DNA of 64,000 nucleotides, from positions 310,001-374,000 of the forward strand of contig NZ_FOXV01000001.1 of NCBI RefSeq assembly GCF_900115815.1, read 5' to 3'. Position numbers and translations under genes: made by a program. Each line of letters begins with the position of its first letter. Position 1 is the first letter of the stretch. Source of the stretch: Roseivivax halotolerans. Lineage in GTDB: Bacteria > Pseudomonadota > Alphaproteobacteria > Rhodobacterales > Rhodobacteraceae. Below the pieces are notes generated by a model. The model was not told the origin of the DNA, made no database searches, and was given only the letters and a program-made list of their open reading frames with translations. Below, in pieces: positions 30,377 to 38,711 of this stretch.

Positions 30377-30441
30377 TACCAGGACTCGGTGAACAAGCCC
30401 CTAGCAGACATCCGCAGCGTCTTGGGCGTCCGAGGCCGGGA

Positions 30442-30735
30442 TCAATACCCGTAGAACAGGCCCGCATTGTTGGCGAGGATGATGCGGAGGGCGTAAATGC
30501 CGATCAGCACGACCAGAGGCGCGAGGTCGAGCCCGCCCATGTTCGGCAGGATCTGACGGATCGGGCGATAGAGCGGCTCGAGCAGGCGGTTCAGACCGTC
30601 CCAGATCTGCGCGACGATCGGCTGACGCAGGTTCAGCACCTGGAAATTGATCAGCCAGCTCATGATGACGTGCGCGATGATGAAGAACCAGACAACGTCC
30701 AGGAGCAGCATCAGGATCTGGAAAAGCGATTGCAT
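30442..30735 (-). CDS. YggT family membrane protein
   Basis: A 97-residue membrane protein with two hydrophobic segments (about 6-27 and 70-92) flanking a loop with the family motif LNRLLEPLYRPIRQILPNMGG. YggT proteins are implicated in osmotic resistance or cell-division-linked membrane functions, with no settled biochemical role. I chose the ATG at 30735 because the longer open frame (to 31398) is an antisense shadow of the thioesterase gene. Confidence 0.9.
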   Translation of the reverse strand: MQSLFQILMLLLDVVWFFIIAHVIMSWLINFQVLNLRQPIVAQIWDGLNRLLEPLYRPIRQILPNMGGLDLAPLVVLIGIYALRIILANNAGLFYGY

Positions 30736-30864
30736 GTCGGTCGGGCCCTTCTGTCTGTCGATCCGCCCTGAGGTAAGCGTAAGCCTGCCGGAGAGCAAGT
30801 GTCGCGGCGTTGCCCTTGACCTTCCGGGGTTCCGGCGCGACAGGCAGCCGAAAGGAGCCCGCCC

Positions 30865-31401
30865 ATGTATCCCTTCGTCCGCCTCTTCAAAGAGGGCCTG
30901 ATCTTCCGCAACGCGTCCGCGCTCGAGATCGGTCAGGATCACGTGTCTTATCACATCTGCTGGCCCTGGGATCTCGACATGTGGTGGGAGCTCAACAACG
31001 GCCGCACCCTGACCATTTACGATCTTGGCCGCATCCCGCTCGCCATTCGCGGCGGGCTTATCGGCGCGATGAAGAAGAACGGCTGGGGGCTGACCGTCGC
31101 GGGCTCCTCGGTGCGCTATCGCCGCCGCGTCCGGGCCTTCGCGAAGATCGAGATGCGCTCGCGTATCGTGACCTGGGACAAGCGCTTCATCTATATCGAG
31201 CAATCCATGTGGCGCGGTGATGGCGAGTGCACGAGCCACGCGCTTTTTCGCACGGCGGTCACCGACAAGAGCGGCATCGTGCCGCCAGACCGGGTCGCGG
31301 CCGCCGTCGGCCATACCGATCCGGCACCCGAGATGCCGGGCTGGATCGCCGCCTGGATCGATGCGGAAGCAGAGCGCCCCTGGCCGCCCGAGAAACATTG
31401 A
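30865..31401 (+). CDS. Acyl-CoA thioesterase (hotdog fold, THEM6-like)
   Basis: A 178-residue 4HBT-type hotdog protein of the group with an N-terminal WPWDLDMWWELNNGRTLTIY segment (about 33-52), matching the conserved DxDxxxHxNNxxY-type pattern with Trp/Glu substitutions seen in THEM6-like bacterial thioesterases. It would hydrolyse acyl-CoA esters; chain length is unknown. GAAAGGAG lies 9 nt before the ATG. It is divergent from yggT. Confidence 0.75.
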   Translation: MYPFVRLFKEGLIFRNASALEIGQDHVSYHICWPWDLDMWWELNNGRTLTIYDLGRIPLAIRGGLIGAMKKNGWGLTVAGSSVRYRRRVRAFAKIEMRSRIVTWDKRFIYIEQSMWRGDGECTSHALFRTAVTDKSGIVPPDRVAAAVGHTDPAPEMPGWIAAWIDAEAERPWPPEKH

Positions 31402-31476
31402 GCCCGGCCAGTTGAGGCTTGCCTCGCGCCGGTCACTCTGCGTTCATCCGCGCGGGGCATGAGAGTTCGGCGCAGC

Positions 31477-32841
31477 ATGACGACGATACGCAAACGCATC
31501 TGGGCATGGATGATGTTCGACTGGGCGCAGCAGCCCTATGCGACGCTCGGCCTGACCTTCATCTTCGGTCCCTATTTCGCCTCTGTCGCCGCCGATTATT
31601 TCATGGCGGGCGGATCGACGGAGCGCGCGGCCTCCGCCACCGCGCAGAGCCTCTGGTCGAGCGCGCAGACCATCGCAGGTCTCGCGATTGCCTTCTCTGC
31701 GCCGATCCTCGGGGCTTACGCGGATGCTTCGGGCCGCAAGATGCCCTGGTTCGTGACCTTCATCTCGACTGCGGTTCTATGCGCGGCAGGTTTGTGGTTC
31801 CTGCAGCCGGACGGGACAGGGCTCTATCTCGCGCTCATCCTCTTCTGGCTGGGTTTCGTCGCTTCGGAGTCCGCCTTCAACCTCAACAACGCGATCCTGC
31901 CTTCGCTCAACCAAGGTGACGCGGTGGGCCGGCTTTCGGGCGGTGCGATCGCCTTTGGATATTGGGGCGGTGTGCTGTCGCTGTTCGTGATGCTCCTGTT
32001 CTTCGCCGAGAACGAGGGCGGCACGACGCTGATCGGTCTGTCGCCACCATTCGGCCTCGATGCAGAGGCGCGCGAGGGCACTCGCTTCGTGGGGCCATTC
32101 ATCGCGCTCTGGTTCGCGATCTTCGCCATCCCCTTCTTCATCTGGACGCAGGATCTGCCAGCCGAACGCGCGGTTCGGCCTAGCCTCGGGACCGTGTTCG
32201 GTCAGCTCAAGGCGACGCTGGCGGGCGTCGTGAAACGACCGAGTTACCGCTCGTTTCTTCTCTCCTCGATGTTCTACCGGGATGCGATGACGGCGCTGTA
32301 TTCCTATGGCGGGGTCTACGCCAATCTCGTCCTGGGTTGGGAGATCATCCAGATCGGCGTCTTCGGCATCATCGCCGCCATTGCCGCGGCGATCCTGTCC
32401 TGGGTCGGAGGGCTGGCCGATGAACGCTTCGGTCCGAAACCGGTGATCCGCGCGAATATCTGGTGCCTGATCATCGTCGGATGCGTCATCGTCGGGATGT
32501 CGCGCGAAGGTCTCTTCGGGATTCCCTTCCCGGAGGGGTCGCGCCTGCCCGACATCATCTTCTACATCTGCGGCGCCATCATCGGTGGTGCGGGCGGCTC
32601 GCTCTATGCCGCGTCCCGCACGATGATGGTGCGCCATTGCCGGCCCGATCATGCGGCCGAGGCCTTCGGGCTCTTCGCATTGGCCGGCCGCGCGACCGCG
32701 TTCCTTGCTCCCGCCCTGATCACCCTCTTCACGATCCTGACGCAAAGCAACCAGCTGGGCTTTATTCCGGTCATTCTCCTTTTTCTGCTGGGTCTCTTTC
32801 TGCTACGCTTCGTTAACCCCGACGGAGATCGAGCAGCATGA
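31477..32841 (+). CDS. MFS transporter, UMF1 (Atg22-like) family
   Basis: About 454 residues with twelve predicted membrane segments. The N-terminal FDWAQQPYATLGLTFIFGPY is the hallmark of the UMF1 family (DWA.QPY). The substrate is unknown. The start could also be the ATG at 31459; I chose 31477 (MTTIRKRIWAWM) as closest to the usual family start. It ends in an ATGA overlap with mepA, so the two are translationally coupled. Confidence 0.86.
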   Translation: MTTIRKRIWAWMMFDWAQQPYATLGLTFIFGPYFASVAADYFMAGGSTERAASATAQSLWSSAQTIAGLAIAFSAPILGAYADASGRKMPWFVTFISTAVLCAAGLWFLQPDGTGLYLALILFWLGFVASESAFNLNNAILPSLNQGDAVGRLSGGAIAFGYWGGVLSLFVMLLFFAENEGGTTLIGLSPPFGLDAEAREGTRFVGPFIALWFAIFAIPFFIWTQDLPAERAVRPSLGTVFGQLKATLAGVVKRPSYRSFLLSSMFYRDAMTALYSYGGVYANLVLGWEIIQIGVFGIIAAIAAAILSWVGGLADERFGPKPVIRANIWCLIIVGCVIVGMSREGLFGIPFPEGSRLPDIIFYICGAIIGGAGGSLYAASRTMMVRHCRPDHAAEAFGLFALAGRATAFLAPALITLFTILTQSNQLGFIPVILLFLLGLFLLRFVNPDGDRAA

Positions 32842-33770
32842 TCAGGCCCATTCTTACACTCACGCTCGCAGCCGCGCTTCTGACCGGCTGCGGCGGCGGG
32901 TCGTCCAACTACAACGGCACCAACGCGCCAGAGGCGTCGGCACCCGCGACCATACCCGCCGTGATGTCCACGCGCAGCGCCAAGCAGCTCTTCGGGGCCG
33001 AACAGGCAAGCTCGCCCCAATCGGCCGCGCCCTACGGCTCCTATTCGAAGGGCTGCGCCGCAGGGAACGTGGCGTTGCCCGAGACCGGTCCAACCTGGCA
33101 GGCGATGCGCCTTTCGCGCAACCGCAACTGGGGCCAGCCGATCATGATCGACTACATCCAGGATCTCTCGCGCAAGGCCGCGCAGCAGCCGGGATGGAAC
33201 GGTCTTTACGTGGGCGATATCAGCCAGCCGCGCGGCGGACCTATGCTGACAGGCCATGCGAGCCATCAGATCGGGCTCGACGCGGATTTCTGGCTTCGGC
33301 CCGCGGACCGGCTCAACCTGTCGACCACCGAGCGCGAGAACATCTCCTCGATCTCGCTGCGCCGCGCGAACGGCGCCTACACGAACGACAACTGGACGCG
33401 CGCGCATCATGAGATTCTGAAGGCCGCTGCATCGGATCCGCGCGTGGCACGCATCTTCATTTTCCCCGGCGCGAAGGTTCGGATGTGCAATGAGGAGACC
33501 GGCGATCGGTCCTGGCTGAGCAAGATCCGCCCGTGGTACGGGCATCATTACCACTTCCACGTGCGTCTCGCCTGCCCGCGCGGCGCGACAGGATGCGTTG
33601 ACCAGGCTCCACCGCCGCCGGGTGACGGCTGCGCCGATGCGGAGGCCTGGGTCAACAACATCCTGAACCCGCCGCCGCCGGATCCGAACGCGCCCGCCCC
33701 GAAGCCGAAACGCGAAATCACAATGGCGGATCTTCCGGCTCAATGCGTCTCCGTTCTCTCGGCGCGCTAA
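32838..33770 (+). CDS. mepA: Penicillin-insensitive murein endopeptidase, lipoprotein-like
   Basis: Periplasmic LAS-family zinc peptidase that cuts D-Ala-meso-DAP cross-links. The 310-residue product has a signal peptide with lipobox LTGC (Cys18), the zinc segment TGHASHQIGLDADF (about 138-151) and YGHHYHFHVRLACP (about 234-247), both diagnostic for MepA. A proline-rich tail follows (PPPPDPNAPAPKPKR). The C-terminal cysteines (CVDQ, CADAE, CVSV) may form disulfides. It overlaps both the upstream MFS gene (4 nt) and the downstream gene (28 nt). Confidence 0.94.
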   Translation: MIRPILTLTLAAALLTGCGGGSSNYNGTNAPEASAPATIPAVMSTRSAKQLFGAEQASSPQSAAPYGSYSKGCAAGNVALPETGPTWQAMRLSRNRNWGQPIMIDYIQDLSRKAAQQPGWNGLYVGDISQPRGGPMLTGHASHQIGLDADFWLRPADRLNLSTTERENISSISLRRANGAYTNDNWTRAHHEILKAAASDPRVARIFIFPGAKVRMCNEETGDRSWLSKIRPWYGHHYHFHVRLACPRGATGCVDQAPPPPGDGCADAEAWVNNILNPPPPDPNAPAPKPKREITMADLPAQCVSVLSAR

Positions 33771-34621
33771 GCGCGCTCGCCCTCCTCACGCTTCCGGCCT
33801 GCGCGGCGGAGCCGATCTCGGATGTGTTCCTGTCGCGCTTCACCTGGCAAAGCACCGGAGAGACCTTCGGCGGCTTCTCCGGCCTGGAGCTGTCCGATGA
33901 CGGCCGAAGCTTCGTTGCGATCAGCGACCGCGGCTCCATCGTCGCGGGCCGGATCGAGCGCACGGACGGCAAGATTTCCGGTATCACCTCCGGCGAGATC
34001 GAGCGCCTCACGACGCCCTCGGGCGGCGAGCTTGGTCAGTCCGAACAAGATGCCGAAGGACTCGCCATCAGCCCGACAGGAACCAGGGTCATCAGCTTCG
34101 AGGGCACGCCGCGGATCTGGGCTTATGGCGACAAGGGCGCAACCGAGCTGCCGCTGCCTCCGGCTTTCGGCAGTCTTCAGACAAATTCGGGGCTCGAAGC
34201 ACTCGCAATCGACGAGACGGGCGCGCTTTATACCATGCCGGAGCGCTCGGGCGGGCTCACCCAACCCTTCCCGGTCTGGCGGCTCAAGGACGGGCGCTGG
34301 TCGCAGCCCTTCGAGATCTCGCGGAGCGGCGGCTTCCTTCCGGTCGGTGCCGATTTCGGGCCGGATGGGGCGCTGTACATTCTCGAGCGCAGCTTCAGCG
34401 GTTTCGCGTTCCAGAGCCGCGTGCGCCGGTTTGAAATCGACGGCGATGCCATTGCCGCCGAACGCACGATCTTCACGTCGGATTACGGCAGCTTCGACAA
34501 CCTCGAAGGCATCGCCGCCTGGCGTGATGAGGCCGGAACGATACGCCTCACGATGATCTCGGACGACAACTTCAACATTCTGCAGCGCACCGAATTCGTG
34601 GAGATCCGCGTCGAGGAATGA
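33743..34621 (+). CDS. Esterase-like activity of phytase family protein, secreted
   Basis: A 292-residue exported beta-propeller protein. The signal peptide (LGALSALALLTLPACAAEP) contains an LPAC sequence that could serve as a lipobox. The rest shows propeller-like repeats (GGFSGLELSDDGRSFVAISD, DAEGLAISPTG, GLEALAIDETG, VGADFGPDGALYILER, FDNLEGIAAW) typical of the phytase-like esterase domain. Substrate unknown. It starts 28 nt inside the mepA coding region, which suggests coupled expression with the murein enzyme. Confidence 0.85.
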   Translation: MRLRSLGALSALALLTLPACAAEPISDVFLSRFTWQSTGETFGGFSGLELSDDGRSFVAISDRGSIVAGRIERTDGKISGITSGEIERLTTPSGGELGQSEQDAEGLAISPTGTRVISFEGTPRIWAYGDKGATELPLPPAFGSLQTNSGLEALAIDETGALYTMPERSGGLTQPFPVWRLKDGRWSQPFEISRSGGFLPVGADFGPDGALYILERSFSGFAFQSRVRRFEIDGDAIAAERTIFTSDYGSFDNLEGIAAWRDEAGTIRLTMISDDNFNILQRTEFVEIRVEE

Positions 34622-34715
34622 CTTGCGCGGCCCGCGCGGCTGGTCTACTGCGCGCGACTGTTCCGGAATGGTCCGGAGCCAAGTCCCCGCGACCTTGTCA
34701 AAACGGGAGAATTCC

Positions 34716-35345
34716 ATGACCCGCGCGCATATTCCCGGCATTCTTGCCATGGCGGCTGTTGTCGTCGCCTCCAACATCCTGGTGCAGTTCCTGCTCGGCC
34801 AATGGCTGACTTGGGGCGCTTTCACCTATCCCATCGCCTTCCTCGTCACCGACCTGATGAACCGCCTCTATGGGCCCGGACCCGCGCGCAAGGTCGTACT
34901 GGCAGGCTTCGCCGTCGGCGTTCTGTGCTCCTTCATCGGCACGCAGATCCAGGGGGAATTCGGACCGCTGGTGACGCTCCGCATCGCCATCGCATCGGGC
35001 CTCGCCTTCCTGACCGCGCAACTGCTCGACGTGTCGATATTCGACCGGTTGCGCGAGGGCCGCTGGTGGCGTGCTCCGCTTGCCTCGACGCTGGTCGGCT
35101 CCTCGGTCGATACGGCGATCTTCTTCACGGTCGCATTCTCTGGTGCGCTGACCTTCCTCGAGCCCTCCAACGACGTAAGCTGGGCCGGTGAGGCGCTGCC
35201 ACTTCTGGGCGTCGGTCCGGTCGTTCCGCTCTGGGTATCGCTCGCTGTTGCCGACTGGATGGTGAAGCTGAGCCTGGCGCTCGTTGCGCTCGTTCCGTTC
35301 CGTATGATCGTTTCCCGCGCAGTTGGGGCACAGCCCGCCACCTGA
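34716..35345 (+). CDS. Queuosine precursor transporter (YhhQ/VUT family)
   Basis: A 209-residue membrane protein with about six hydrophobic segments. FTYPIAFLVTDLMNRLYGP (about 29-47) carries the family pattern TDxxxxxYG; the charged segment with FDRLREGRWWRAPLASTLVGS (from about 109) follows. Members import queuosine precursors such as preQ0 or preQ1. The start at 34716 (MTRAHIPG) follows ACGGGAGA; the upstream extension is not hydrophobic. Downstream lies the structured RNA element, then arfB. Confidence 0.88.
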   Translation: MTRAHIPGILAMAAVVVASNILVQFLLGQWLTWGAFTYPIAFLVTDLMNRLYGPGPARKVVLAGFAVGVLCSFIGTQIQGEFGPLVTLRIAIASGLAFLTAQLLDVSIFDRLREGRWWRAPLASTLVGSSVDTAIFFTVAFSGALTFLEPSNDVSWAGEALPLLGVGPVVPLWVSLAVADWMVKLSLALVALVPFRMIVSRAVGAQPAT

Positions 35346-35425
35346 CCACAAGATTTTGTTTTGCACCCGAGAAAAGCTGTGTCAGGCTGACCTCATTGAG
35401 CAACTCAGAGAAAGGAGGTGATCCA

Positions 35426-35482
35426 GTGTCGAGAGAAGCATTGGAGAGAGGTGTCGGGACAATTCGGAGGACCCGCCCCTAG
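35426..35482 (+). CDS. Mini-ORF of 18 codons with extreme Shine-Dalgarno sequence
   Basis: GTG at 35426 to TAG at 35480-35482 would encode VSREALERGVGTIRRTRP. The ribosome-binding site is the full 16S complement just described and its last base is the first base of the start codon, so pairing of the whole stretch would place the start unusually close. The core GGAGG lies 8 nt before the GTG, which is normal. The last five codons and stop lie inside the predicted stem, so translation would unfold it. The peptide is basic with no recognised homology. Confidence 0.4.
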   Translation: MSREALERGVGTIRRTRP

Positions 35483-35554
35483 GGCAGCCCCTACAGGCGG
35501 ATGATCGTCCGAATTGGTGGAAGAGCCTAACCGGCCCCACCTCCACATTCTCGG

Positions 35555-35583
35555 GGGTCGCCCTTAGGGGCGGCCCTTTTATA
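35555..35583 (+). terminator. Rho-independent terminator before arfB
   Basis: GGGTCGCCC (35555-35563) pairs fully (one G-T) with GGGCGGCCC (35568-35576) over a TTAG loop, followed by TTTTATA. It ends 24 nt before the arfB start, so any transcript from the left must read through it to express arfB. Confidence 0.85.
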
Positions 35584-35606
35584 TTGTCCGCGGGTAGGAG
35601 GCCGAC

Positions 35607-36026
35607 ATGCTCAAGATCGGAAATCGCGCGACCATCGAGGATTGGGAGATCACCGAGCAATTCATTCGTGCCTCGGGCCCCGGCGGGCAAAACGTCAACA
35701 AGGTCTCGAGCGCGGTCGAACTTCGCTTCGAGGCCGAGCGGTCGCCGAACCTGCCCGGTCCGGTCAAGGCCCGCCTGAAACGGCTCGCGGGCCGGCGCTG
35801 GACGAAAGAGGGCGCACTCATCCTTCAGGTCGACGAGACGCGCAGCCAATCGCGCAACCGCGAGATCGCTCGCGACCGACTCGCGGAGCTGATCGGAAAG
35901 GCATTCGAGAAACCGAAGAAGCGCATTCCGACGCGACCGACGCTCGGCGCAAAGAAACGTCGCCTCAAGGCAAAGAAGGTTCACGGAGAGAAGAAAGCCC
36001 TGCGCGGCAAGGTCGATCCCGAGTAA
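35607..36026 (+). CDS. arfB: Alternative ribosome-rescue peptidyl-tRNA hydrolase ArfB
   Basis: Codon-independent release factor that frees ribosomes stalled on broken mRNA. The 139-residue protein has the catalytic GGQ at 26-28 in GPGGQNVNKVSSAVELRF and the required long, lysine/arginine-rich C-terminal tail (KKRIPTRPTLGAKKRRLKAK region) that enters the mRNA channel. AGGAGGC precedes the ATG, directly after the terminator of the structured RNA element. Convergent with the TIGR02302 gene, whose stop is 3 nt away. Confidence 0.95.
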   Translation: MLKIGNRATIEDWEITEQFIRASGPGGQNVNKVSSAVELRFEAERSPNLPGPVKARLKRLAGRRWTKEGALILQVDETRSQSRNREIARDRLAELIGKAFEKPKKRIPTRPTLGAKKRRLKAKKVHGEKKALRGKVDPE

Positions 36027-36029
36027 GCG

Positions 36030-38669
36030 TCAGAACCGCTCCAGAAGCCGCTCGAGATATTCCAGCTCTTCCTCTGGCCGCTCGCCCTCACCCGAACGCC
36101 GGCGGATCTCGTCGAGAAGCTCCCGCGCCCGGCGATAGACATCCTCGCCCTGAAGCATCTGCTCGTCCGAGCCGATCTGCCCGTTCGATCCGGCGGAGCG
36201 CCCGAGCGGATCGCGCTGCTGCCCCGGATCAGTGCCGTCGGCCATGCCCTGCTGGCCCTGCTCTCCAGGCTGTTGACCTTGCTGTTCGGCCATCGCTTCG
36301 CCGAGGTTCCGCATACCCTCGCGCAGAGCTTCCATGGCTTCGGATTGGCGATCGATGGCACCGGCAAGATCGTCCTCGCGCAGCGCATCCTCTGCGCCTT
36401 CCATCGCGCCTTCCGCACGATCGAGGGCTTCACCCGCGCGGCGACCCGCCTCTGACCCGTCGCCCGGCATGTTCTGCCGCTGGCGATTGAGCTCGCCCCG
36501 AAGCGATCGTTGCCGGTCGGCAAGACTTTCCTCGAGGCTCTGGCCGCCGCCCTGGCCTTGCTGGCCTTGTTGCTCACCCTGACCTTGGCCTTGCCCCTGA
36601 CCCTGTTGCTGGCCTTCGCCGCGGCCCTGGTTCTGCTGACCGGGCTGTTGGCCCTGACCTTGCTGCTGGCCGTCCTGACCCTGCTGGCCCTGCTGTCCTT
36701 GCCGGTTCTGGCCTGGATTGAACTGCTCCTGCAGATCCTCGAAGGCCTGATCCGACAGCTCCTGCTGTTCGCGCAGTGTCTCGCCGAGACCTTCCATCGC
36801 CTGCTGACCGGGGCTCTGCTGGCCTTGGCCCTGGCCTTCGGTGACGCGCATGTTCTCCATGAGACGCTGCAGCTCTTCCATCGCCTGCATGGCCTCGGCC
36901 ATGCGGCCTTCCTCCATCAGCTCCTGGATGCGGTCCATCATCTCCTGCAGATCGTTTTGCGTCATCTGCATCCCGTTCTGCATGTCCTGCGACGGGCTCT
37001 CACCATTTTCTTCGGCGGTGCGGCGCTGCTCCTGTGCGAGCTGGCGCATGTAATCGTCGGTTGCGCGGCGCAGCTCCTGCATGAGTTCCGCGATCTCATC
37101 CTCGGACGCGCCGTTACGCATGGCTTCGGTCAGACGCTCCTGCGCGCGCTGAAGCCGCTCGCGGGCATCGTCGAGATCGCCTTCCTCGAGGACGATGGCG
37201 AGATCCCACATCGCCGCGGCGGTCTCTGCCACTTCCTCATCGCTCATGCCGTCCTCGGCGCTGGCCTCGAGCCGGCGCAGGATCGTGCGGAAGCGCAGAT
37301 AGTGGGAGCTTTGCCGGAAAAGTCCGTCAGGCTCATGGCTGATCGCGCGCATGATCAGCGCGATGTCATCCGCGTTCTCCCGGTTCCAAAGAAGAGCCTG
37401 CCGCTCTTCGATAAGGGCCGCGGCCATTGGCTCGAAGAAGCGGCGCCCCGGCAGTGTCTGCACATTCGCTTCGGATGCCCCGACCTGGCCTGCCGCGTCG
37501 GTCACTTCGAAACTGATATTGACCGGAAGATTGGCCCAGGGATGCTGCGAGAAATTATCGATCAACGTCTCTTCGAAATCGGACCGGTCGCCCGCAACCG
37601 GCAGGGGAAGCGGCACTTCGATGGCGTCGCGCTGCTCGGGTTCGATCTCGCGCCCGTAACGACGGTCGACTTCATCGAGTGCCAGCGTCACTGTCGCGGT
37701 TCCGCCCGTCACCTCGTAATCGTCCGATGCCTCGTAGGAGAGCGATGCCTCCCCGTCATACTTCACGTCAAAGCGACCCACCTGGTCCACTTCCGGCGCG
37801 GCATCCTCGGTCACTGCGATGTCCCAGGCCCGGCCGTTCGGCCCATCGATCGCAATTCGACCGTCCGTTTCGACCGAGAAATCGCGCGCCGTCTCATCAA
37901 CGCCATCTTCCTGAGCCAGCGGGTTGCCCGAAACGGTCTCGGAGACGGAGAGAGCGCCCACCTCGCCGTACAGCCGCAGCGTTACGGAGGAGCCCTCCGG
38001 GACCGATAGTTCGGGATCGGTGATATCGTTGAGATAGATCGTCGGCAGCCGCGTATAGGCAGGCGGTTCGACCCAGCCCTCCCAACTCGGCCCGGTGGCA
38101 AGATCGGACGCCCCGCCCGGTCCGATCCCGGCGACCGACGAGACCCGCATCACCGATCCGAAGAGGAGCGCCACCGCCAGCGCCAGAAGCGCCGCATAGC
38201 GCAATGCATAAGGGTCGGCGTCCGAGACCCGCAGGTCGGGCTCAACCGCTTTCGCCTCGGCAAGCCGCGCGCGCATGCGGGCCTGGTGGGCATTCCAGAC
38301 GGCGGCACTTGCCCCATCGCCCGCGCCAATGGCCTGCCGGTCGAGCGAGGTCGTGATCGGATGGCCCGGCATGGTCGCGTCGAGCCGAATGAGCGCATCC
38401 TCGCGGGAGGGCCAGGTGAACCGGCTGACCCCGCGCCAGAGAGTCCAGCCCGCAAGACCGAGCGCAAGCACCGCCACGATCAGCACGACCGTCGCCGACA
38501 CGAAATCCTGAAGGCCCAGCATCAGCATCGCGACGACGGCAAAGACCACGGACCAAAGCGGCCAGAACGCCCTTACCGCGCGCTCCGCGACCAGCCCGGC
38601 GCGCGTCAGCGCCAGAGGACGCTTCACGCGACCAATGATGTCGTTCGGATCGATGGTTTGATCGGCCAT
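36030..38669 (-). CDS. TIGR02302 family (DUF4175) membrane protein with Gln/Gly-rich region
   Basis: An 879-residue protein found across alphaproteobacteria, function unknown. Three hydrophobic segments lie near the N-terminus (about 33-50, 57-77, 155-172), leaving a large, probably periplasmic, region. Residues about 430-640 are acidic, helical and coiled-coil-like (SHEPDGLFRQS, MQELRRATDDYMRQLAQEQR). A low-complexity Gln/Gly stretch follows (about 655-735, repeats such as GQGQQPGQQNQGRGEGQQQG), then further charged helices to the C-terminus. It is the last gene of the leftward run and follows lysA by 42 nt. Confidence 0.88.
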   Translation of the reverse strand: MADQTIDPNDIIGRVKRPLALTRAGLVAERAVRAFWPLWSVVFAVVAMLMLGLQDFVSATVVLIVAVLALGLAGWTLWRGVSRFTWPSREDALIRLDATMPGHPITTSLDRQAIGAGDGASAAVWNAHQARMRARLAEAKAVEPDLRVSDADPYALRYAALLALAVALLFGSVMRVSSVAGIGPGGASDLATGPSWEGWVEPPAYTRLPTIYLNDITDPELSVPEGSSVTLRLYGEVGALSVSETVSGNPLAQEDGVDETARDFSVETDGRIAIDGPNGRAWDIAVTEDAAPEVDQVGRFDVKYDGEASLSYEASDDYEVTGGTATVTLALDEVDRRYGREIEPEQRDAIEVPLPLPVAGDRSDFEETLIDNFSQHPWANLPVNISFEVTDAAGQVGASEANVQTLPGRRFFEPMAAALIEERQALLWNRENADDIALIMRAISHEPDGLFRQSSHYLRFRTILRRLEASAEDGMSDEEVAETAAAMWDLAIVLEEGDLDDARERLQRAQERLTEAMRNGASEDEIAELMQELRRATDDYMRQLAQEQRRTAEENGESPSQDMQNGMQMTQNDLQEMMDRIQELMEEGRMAEAMQAMEELQRLMENMRVTEGQGQGQQSPGQQAMEGLGETLREQQELSDQAFEDLQEQFNPGQNRQGQQGQQGQDGQQQGQGQQPGQQNQGRGEGQQQGQGQGQGQGEQQGQQGQGGGQSLEESLADRQRSLRGELNRQRQNMPGDGSEAGRRAGEALDRAEGAMEGAEDALREDDLAGAIDRQSEAMEALREGMRNLGEAMAEQQGQQPGEQGQQGMADGTDPGQQRDPLGRSAGSNGQIGSDEQMLQGEDVYRRARELLDEIRRRSGEGERPEEELEYLERLLERF

Positions 38670-38711
38670 TGCGGCTCCCGCGATGTCGAAGGGCCGTAGG
38701 TCAGTTTTGTC

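Larger units (their letters stand above)
35409..35583 (+). ncRNA. Structured RNA element: extended Shine-Dalgarno, mini-ORF, stacked hairpins, terminator
   Basis: A compact unit between yhhQ and arfB. It opens with AGAAAGGAGGTGATCCAG (35409-35426), the exact complement of the alphaproteobacterial 16S rRNA 3' end (CTGGATCACCTCCTTTCT). An 18-codon ORF starts within it. Then comes a stacked stem: AATTCGGA/TCCGAATT (35461-35468 with 35508-35515), CCGCC/GGCGG (35473-35477 with 35496-35500) and an apical TAGGG/CCCTA (35480-35484 with 35489-35493). A further hairpin GGTGG/CCACC (35516-35520 with 35537-35541) and a Rho-independent terminator follow. Whether the product is a peptide, a ribosome-binding RNA or an attenuator is not known. 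I found no convincing promoter. Confidence 0.55.

Noticed and set aside
36510-38009. 499-residue Leu-rich plus-strand frame that looks like a membrane protein
   Set aside because: It is the antisense reading of the Gln-rich TIGR02302 coding region (CTG/CAG complements give Leu runs).
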